A stretch of 64,000 nucleotides of DNA from Takakia lepidozioides (taxonomy: Eukaryota > Streptophyta > Takakiopsida > Takakiales > Takakiaceae): positions 21,824,001 through 21,888,000 of the forward strand of contig CM060731.1 of assembly GCA_030704615.1 (NCBI GenBank), read 5' to 3'. Position 1 is the stretch's first letter. Each line of letters opens with the position of its first letter. A program made the position numbers and the translations under genes. Shown here one piece after another: positions 57,864 to 64,000 of this stretch. Under the pieces are notes generated by a model, which was not told where the DNA came from, did not search any database, and was given only the letters and a program-made list of their open reading frames with translations.

Positions 57864-58176
57864 ATGAGCTCTCTTTCTTTTCACGTGTACCGAAGAAGCG
57901 TTGCTAACATCATGGCTGCAAGAGTTTTGGGCGAGCACTGTAAGCAGGTGACAGGGCTGTGTGCCCAGTCTGGTGCTCGAGGGTTAGCGCCAGGGCCGGG
58001 AGGAGCTCTGGGCAAGGGAGATCAGAGTGGGTTTCTTCTGATGAAGACTCGATTGTTCAAAACTGAGTTTCCTCGACTCCGAGGTACCCACATTGTTTCT
58101 CCCCTCCCCTGTGTCTGCAGAAGTGGAGGTGGAGGTGCCCCGCGTAGGTACAATTCTGAGGCACCCGATTGGAGAG

Positions 58177-58219
<43 letters not shown>

Positions 58220-61200
58220 CTCTAGGTTTGTAGGTAACTCTACGTTATTGCTAGTCTCTTTTACGCATGGTTTTTTATGTATTTTCTAACCCAGGTTCTC
58301 TCACCATATGTAGTCAAACATTCTTCACCTTCCAGTTTCGGTGAGGCAGATGCCGACTGTTTTGATTAGTGTTACGTGCTGAGTTCTAACATCATGACCG
58401 AGTCTACTCTAGGTTTAACCTAGACTTGTCCGACATCTGTTTGTATGATTTATTAACAGTGGCCGATTTAAGAGTGTTCACTTCTGAATTTGAAGCTGTG
58501 TAATGTATGTTGGAGTTGAGCCATGCTCTTTTTCTTTGTTGGTTTTAGCAGTAAAGTGGGGTGCTCTAGTAATCAGTACTGAAATCGTAGATCGTGGGCA
58601 TCAGCTTTGGCTTAGGGCAGATTTTCTTTTCCGATTTAATTAGCCTATCCGAAAACACTATGAAGCCAACTTATTGACGCCTATCAGTATAATATTATTG
58701 GAGATGTGGTTCTAGAAAAAATTGAAGTCCTTGACTTTGTCAAGGGACTATGTTGCAGACCCACCCTCTGGAACTGGAAGAGATGGGGATGAGTCTGGAA
58801 AGGAGGGGTCTGGAAGAGAGGGATATCAGTCTGGAAGAGACGGGTATCAGTCTGGAGGAAATGGGTATCAGTCTACTCGTAAGTACCTCTGCTCTGCCTT
58901 TTCACTTTCCATCGTTTTCTAAGTTCCCAACTTCTTTTTTTCAATTGAAAAAACTTGGGCTTGTACAACACTGTCAGGCAGATGTAGCTGGCGGGCAATG
59001 TAGTATGTTGAAAGTGAAAGCTGCTTGCAATTAATTTTCTGTGTTGATAGCTGTTTCTGTTGTTCATACGAATTGATGCATTTAGAGCGGCCTCTACTGT
59101 GGTCTAGTTTATACCATATTGGAACAGCAATGTGGTTTCGTTGTGACAGAGATGAAGACTGAAAGATGCTAGGGGAACCTTAATGTGAGTCATAATGGAT
59201 TTGATTGTTTTTATGTTGCAGGGCCGTCAGCTCCACCTGGAAATCCATATGTTGGTCAGTAAATTTGCTCAGTACCTGTTCAGTGTCCAGTTCTTAAATT
59301 CTGAACTATGTGAGTTCAAGCAGTTTGTCTCAAGTGAAACTGTCGAGGAAGGTTGATGAAGCAGGGTCTGAGTCAAATGTTGTACTAGGGAAGTGTAGTC
59401 CATGGAGGGTGGAAGTTTCCTGTAATCAATTTCAGTTTAACCTCCTTTTTATGTCTTGATTGCTGTCTGGGACGACGCTTCACTCAAATTTGATGTACTG
59501 GGAGTGGCCTCCTTGGTGCTGTTGTTTTTGTTGTATTGGGACAGCAATGTGACCTCCTTTCCGGAGTTGTAGAGGGAAAACTTCTGCGGGAGAGCCTTAT
59601 TAGTGTGGACATTTCTGAGTAAGTTACGGACTTGATTGTTTGTATGTTGCAGGGCCGTCGGCGGCACCTGGAAATCCGTATAAAGGTATGTCTGCTCAAC
59701 TATGTGGCTTTGAACATATTTGTCCCTAATTAAAACTGTTTGGTTTATACATTGTGAGGCAGATAAAGTGTGCCTTTAGTTCAAGTTGTATGAGAACAAT
59801 CTGGTCTGTAGTTTATGTCATACTCCAAACAGCGGTGTAGAGAGGGCTTCTGGGATGACTTATCATCATGGAGCCTTATGAGTAATTTATGATAATGATT
59901 TATGTGTTTCAGGACCATCGGCTGCACCTGGAAATCCATACGTAGGTCAGTATTTTGCTCAATATGTCTTTGCTCTTTGGTTGGAGTTTAAATCGGGGTT
60001 CAGGCGCTTTTTGGGTTCATATAAATTCTTCGCTTGTAACTACGAGGCAGGTGAAGGAAGCTCTCGTTTCTAGTCGTGCTGGTTAACAAGGCTAGTTACG
60101 ATGATGATTATGTGTTGCAGGACCATCGGCTGCACCTGGAAATCCATACGTAGGTCAGTATTTTGCTCAATACGTCTTTGCTCTTTGGTTGGAGTTTAAA
60201 TCGGGGTTCAGGCGCTTTTTGGGTTCATATAAATTCTTCGCTTGTAACTACGAGGCAGGTGAAGGAAGCTCTCGTTTCTAGTCGTGCTGGTTAATGAGGC
60301 TAGTTACGATGATGATTTATGTGTTGCAGGACCATCGGCTGCACCTGGAAATCCATACGTAGGTCAGTATTTTGCTCAATACGTCTTTGCTCGTTGGTTG
60401 GAGTTTAAATCGGGGTTCAGGCGCTTTTTGGGTTCATATAAATTCTTCGCTTGTAACTACGAGGCAGGTGAAGGAAGCTGTCGTTTCTAGTCGTGCTGGT
60501 TAACGAGGCTAGTTACGATGATGATTTATGTGTTGCAGGACCATCGGCTGCACCTGGAAATCCATACGTAGGTCAGTATTTTGCTCAATACATCTTTGCT
60601 CTTTGGTTGGAGTTTAAATCGGGGTTCAGGCGCTTTTGGGTTCATATAAATTGCTTCGCTTGTAACTATGAGGCAGGTGAAGGGAGCTCTTGTTTTAGTC
60701 GTGCTGGTTAACGAGGCTAGTTATGATAATGATTTATGTGTTGCAGGACCATCGGCTTCACCTGGAAATCCATACGTTGGTCAGTATTTTGGTCAATGTC
60801 TTTGCTCTTTGGTTGGAGTTTAAATCGGGGTTCAGGTGCTTTTTGGGTTCATATAAATTGCTTTGCTTGTAACTACGAGGCAGGTGAAGGGAGCTCTTGT
60901 TTCTAGTCGTGCTGGTTAATGAGGCTAGTTGTGATAATGAGTTATGTGTTGCAGGACCATCGGCTGCACCTGGAAATCCATACGTAGGTCAGTATTTTGC
61001 TCAATACGTCTTTGCTCTTTGGTTGGAGTTTAAATCGGGGTTGAGGCGTTTTTGGGGTTCATATAAATTGCTTTGCTTGTAACTACGAGGCAGGTGAAGG
61101 GAGCTCTTGTTTCTAGTCGTGCTGGTTAATGAGGCTAGTTATGATAATGAGTTATGTGTTGCAGGACCATCGGCTGCACCTGGAAATCCATACGTAGGTC

Positions 61201-63894
61201 AGTATTTTGCTCAATACGTCTTTGCTCTTTGGTTGGAGTTTAAATCGGGGTTGAGGCGTTTTTGGGGTTCATATAAATTGCTTTGCTTGTAACTACGAGG
61301 CAGGTGAAGGGAGCTCTTGTTTCTAGTCGTGCTGGTTAATGAGGCTAGTTATGATAATGAGTTATGTGTTGCAGGACCATCGGCTGCACCTGGAAATCCC
61401 TACGTAGGTCAGTATTTTGCTCAATACGTCTTTGCTCTTTGGTTGGAGTTTAAATCGGGGTTGAGGCGTTTTTGGGGTTCATATAAATTGCTTTGCTTCT
61501 AAGCTACGAGGCAGGGAGCTCTTGTTTCTAGTCGTGCTGGTTAACGAGGCTGGAAGTTAACTGGAAGGCCTTGCCAAAGCCTATCCATTTAGAGTGGGCT
61601 CTATTGTGTTCTAGCTTAATGTCATACTAAAGCAGCAATGTGGTCTCCTCTGTTACTCAGGTGTAAAGGGAAAAACCTCAGGGGAAGACTTTGAATTGTG
61701 GAGCTTTGTGACTAAATTATGGATATCTTGGATTTGCATGTTGCAGGACCTTCTGCGTCACCTGGAGGACCTTCCGTCTCACCTGGAAATCCAACATATG
61801 GTTAGTTTCTTTGCCCAGGACCTTGTTGGGGTATTGTTCTTCTTTGTTCAAATACGTGGGTTCCACCTTCTTCTGGCAATGTTTTGTGTCTAAAATCATA
61901 AGGCAGATGAACTGTGCTCCCAGTCAAAGTTGTACTCGAGCAATGTAGTCCGTATTCTATATCTGTTTGTTGACTAGGACACTTCTCTCAATGTTGATCC
62001 ATTAAGAGTGGCCTCTTCTGTATTGTAATTTATGTCAGATTGGGACAGTAATGTGATCTCCTCTCGCAGAGGTGTAGAGGGAAAATGTCTGCTAAAGCCT
62101 TGTTATTGTGGACCAATGCGAGTAAATTATTGACTTGATCGCTTGTATGTTGCAGTACCTTCCGTCTCACCTGGGAATCCATATGTTGGTAAGTTGTTTT
62201 TTCTCAGGACCTTGTTGGTGTATTGTTCTGTTTTGTTGAAATATGTGGTTCAACCTTCTTTTTGCAATGTTTTGTGTTAAAATCGTGAGGCAGATGAACT
62301 GTGCTCAAGTCCAAGTTGTACACGAGCAATGTAGTCTCTAATCTATTTCTGTTCGTTGACTGGGACGCTCCTCTCAAAATTGATCCATTGAGAGTGGCCT
62401 CTTCTGTTTTTTAGTTTATGTCAGATTGGGACAGTAATGTGATCTCCTCTCACAGAGGTGTAGAGTCACAGAGGTGTAGAGGGAAAACGTCTGCTAAAGT
62501 CTTGTTATTGTGGACCTATATGAGTAAATTATTGACTTGATCGCTTGTATACTGCAGTATCTTCCGTTTCACCTGGAAATCCATCCGTTTCGCCTGCAGT
62601 ATCTTCCGTTCCTGTTGGTAAGTTGTTTTTACTCAGGACCTTGTTGGTGTATTGGTCTTTTTTGTTCAAATATGTGGATTCAACTTTCGTTGTGCAATGT
62701 TTTGTGTTAAAATGTTAAAACTATGAGGCAGATGAACTGTGCTCCGAGTCCAAGTTGCACTCGACCAATGTAGTCCCTGATCTAATTTGTTTGTTGACTC
62801 GGACGCTTTTCTCAATGTTGATCCATTAAGAGTGGCCTCTTCTGTATTGTAGTTTACGTCTGATTGGGCCAGCAATGTAGCCCCTGATCTATTTCTGTTC
62901 GTTGACTGGGACTCATCTCTCAAAATTGATACATTAAGATTGGCCTATTCATTATTGTAGCTTATATCAGATTGGGACAATGTGATCCCTTCTCGCAGAG
63001 GTGCAGGGAAAATGTCCCTCGAAGCCTTATTATTGTGGACCGAGTGAATTATTGACTTGATCGTTTGTATGTTGCAGGGCCATCTGCTGCACCTGGAAAT
63101 CCATATAAAGGTCACTGTCTCTGCCCCGGACCTTTTCAATCTATGCTTGTATCTTGGCCAAATTTGTGGCTTCAAGCATATTTCTGCTTCAATTGAATGA
63201 ATTTTATTTGTATGATGAGGCAGATGAATAGTTCGAGTTGTACCAGCGCAATGTACTATATGGAGATTAGGGTTTATTATTTTATTCCCGTGTGTTTTAA
63301 TTTGGAGGCCTCATCGAAATTACTCCATTGAGAGTGGCCTTTATTGTGCTCTTTGTCATGCCGTATTGGAGCATGGGTGTGATCTTTGTCCACAGAAGTG
63401 GAGAGGGAAAGCTTCTGGGGTATTTATCTTAGTGGTCCTGCGTCAGTAAATGATGGACTTTGATTGTTTGTATGTTACAGGGCCATCAGCCGCACCTGGA
63501 AATCCATATAAAGGTTGATATCTTTGCTCAGGAACTTTTCAATTGAAATCTCCAATTTGCACAAATATTTGGCTTGAAGTCTCGTCTTTAAATTATGGAT
63601 TGGTTTAGAGGGGTTTTGTCATCGTGTACCTGTGTGAGTTCAATATGGACCTGATCGGTCGTATGTCACAGGCCCATCAGTTGCACCAGGAAACCCGTAT
63701 AAAGGTCAACTTTTATCCCAGGATATTTTCACTTTAAAGTCTTATTCACCCAAACATGTGGTTTCAAGCATTTTGTAAATTCTTGAGTGAAAACTTCTAG
63801 GGTCTTCATCGTTGTGTACCTGTGTGAGTAAATTCTGGACTTGATTATTTGTCTGATACAGTGCCATCAGCTGCTCCAGGAAATCCATATAAAG
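57864..63894 (+). CDS. Unrecognised gene: probable mitochondrial leader plus micro-exon-coded GPSAAPGNPYV/K repeats (3' partial)
   Basis: Nineteen predicted exons, all phase 1 at both internal borders: E1 57864-58176; E2 58759-58878; then 59222-59254, 59653-59685, 59913-59945, 60121-60153, 60330-60362, 60539-60571, 60747-60779, 60955-60987, 61165-61197, 61375-61407 (33 nt each); 61747-61800 (54 nt); 62156-62188; 62558-62617 (60 nt); 63078-63110, 63481-63513, 63672-63704, 63862-63894. E1 codes an Arg-rich, acid-poor start (MSSLSFHVYRRSVANIMAARVLG) and a RRYNSEA-like site typical of mitochondrial presequences; the ATG at 57912 is an alternative start. E2 codes GYQSGRDGYQSGGNGYQS-type repeats. 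Each micro-exon adds 11 residues on the pattern GPSAAPGNPYV or GPSAAPGNPYK. No known domain is reached before the window ends. I do not know the function. The regular phase and conserved residues argue for real exons, but no transcript supports them here. Confidence 0.7.
58180..58217 (+). repeat. (CT)19 microsatellite at the start of intron 1 of the repeat gene
   Basis: 38 nt of uninterrupted CT starting three bases after the predicted splice donor (GAG/GTA). It is the reverse complement of the (GA)21 about 540 bp upstream. Confidence 0.95.
59890..61551 (+). repeat. 208-210-bp tandem array, eight units, each with one 33-nt micro-exon
   Basis: Exon starts at 59913, 60121, 60330, 60539, 60747, 60955, 61165 and 61375 are spaced 208-210 bp. 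Exon and intron parts are both highly similar: TTGGTTGGAGTTTAAATCGG follows each exon and TCGTGCTGGTTAAYGAGGCT precedes the next. The last three units (60,955 on) are almost identical to each other, so the array grew recently, by units of exon plus intron. Outside it the same gene has older, diverged exons spaced 190-460 bp. Confidence 0.95.
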
Positions 63895-64000
63895 GTCAAT
63901 AGTGCTTCTCATGAACTTTCCACTCCAAATATCCATCTTGCCCCAATATGCGAGTTGAAGCACTTTCTGTAAATGACTAGGGGGAGGCTCCATCTACCCT

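Noticed and set aside
59890-61551. Regular 33-bp repeats at ~209-bp spacing, superficially like a CRISPR array
   Set aside because: The spacers are as similar to one another as the repeats, are ~175 bp long, and the repeats carry AG/GT splice borders in a plant gene. It is a tandem exon duplication.

Overview
This is nuclear DNA from a green plant (streptophyte). Genes are split by GT-AG introns, and the recognisable proteins have plant-specific relatives: an ADNT1-type mitochondrial adenine nucleotide carrier, a type II (Golgi-type) proton-pumping pyrophosphatase, a VIK-type ankyrin/Raf-like kinase, a plant MDP1 phosphatase, an S1 self-incompatibility-like secreted protein, and Ptta/En-Spm and Ty3/gypsy transposon genes. 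Short to medium introns and many degraded gypsy elements would suit a TE-rich bryophyte, lycophyte, fern or charophyte. I cannot name the species from sequence alone. All gene models were built by hand from reading frame, splice sites and remembered family sequences, so exon edges are predictions.

Layout. 1-13.4 kb: two intact genes on the + strand, ADNT1-like (5' end outside the window) and AVP2-like (15 exons, 806 codons). 14.5-35.3 kb: a stack of LTR retrotransposons. A 3'-truncated chromovirus (element A, copy 1) is joined directly to a 5'-truncated Athila/Tat-like element (B). Element B is split by a complete reverse-orientation chromovirus (C) with two LTRs, a tRNA-iMet primer site and a near-perfect 5-bp target duplication. 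B carries a large extra coding region in the env position before its 3' LTR. 35.4-37.8 kb: a Ptta/En-Spm-like transposase-associated gene, followed directly by an NLI/FCP1-like phosphatase reading frame with an in-frame stop. 37.8-49.4 kb: mostly AT-rich and repetitive DNA, including a rearranged second copy of element A with an inverted protease segment, an AACCGG-rich element and a LINE remnant.

49.4-64 kb: a second gene-rich segment. It holds an S1-like secreted protein (-), an intronless VIK-type kinase (-) and an MDP1 gene (+) that diverges from VIK across a 461-bp spacer. Last comes an unrecognised gene (+) with a probable mitochondrial N-terminus. Its body is a long series of mostly 33-nt phase-1 micro-exons, each adding an 11-residue GPSAAPGNPYV/K repeat. 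Eight of them sit in a 208-210-bp tandem array.

The two observations most worth following are this micro-exon repeat gene and element A, whose predicted mRNA 5' end is complementary over 14 nt to its own primer-binding site, the arrangement used by self-priming Tf1-type retrotransposons. The genes do not form one pathway. The carrier, pyrophosphatase, kinase and phosphatase are ordinary single-copy housekeeping-type genes between transposon blocks.
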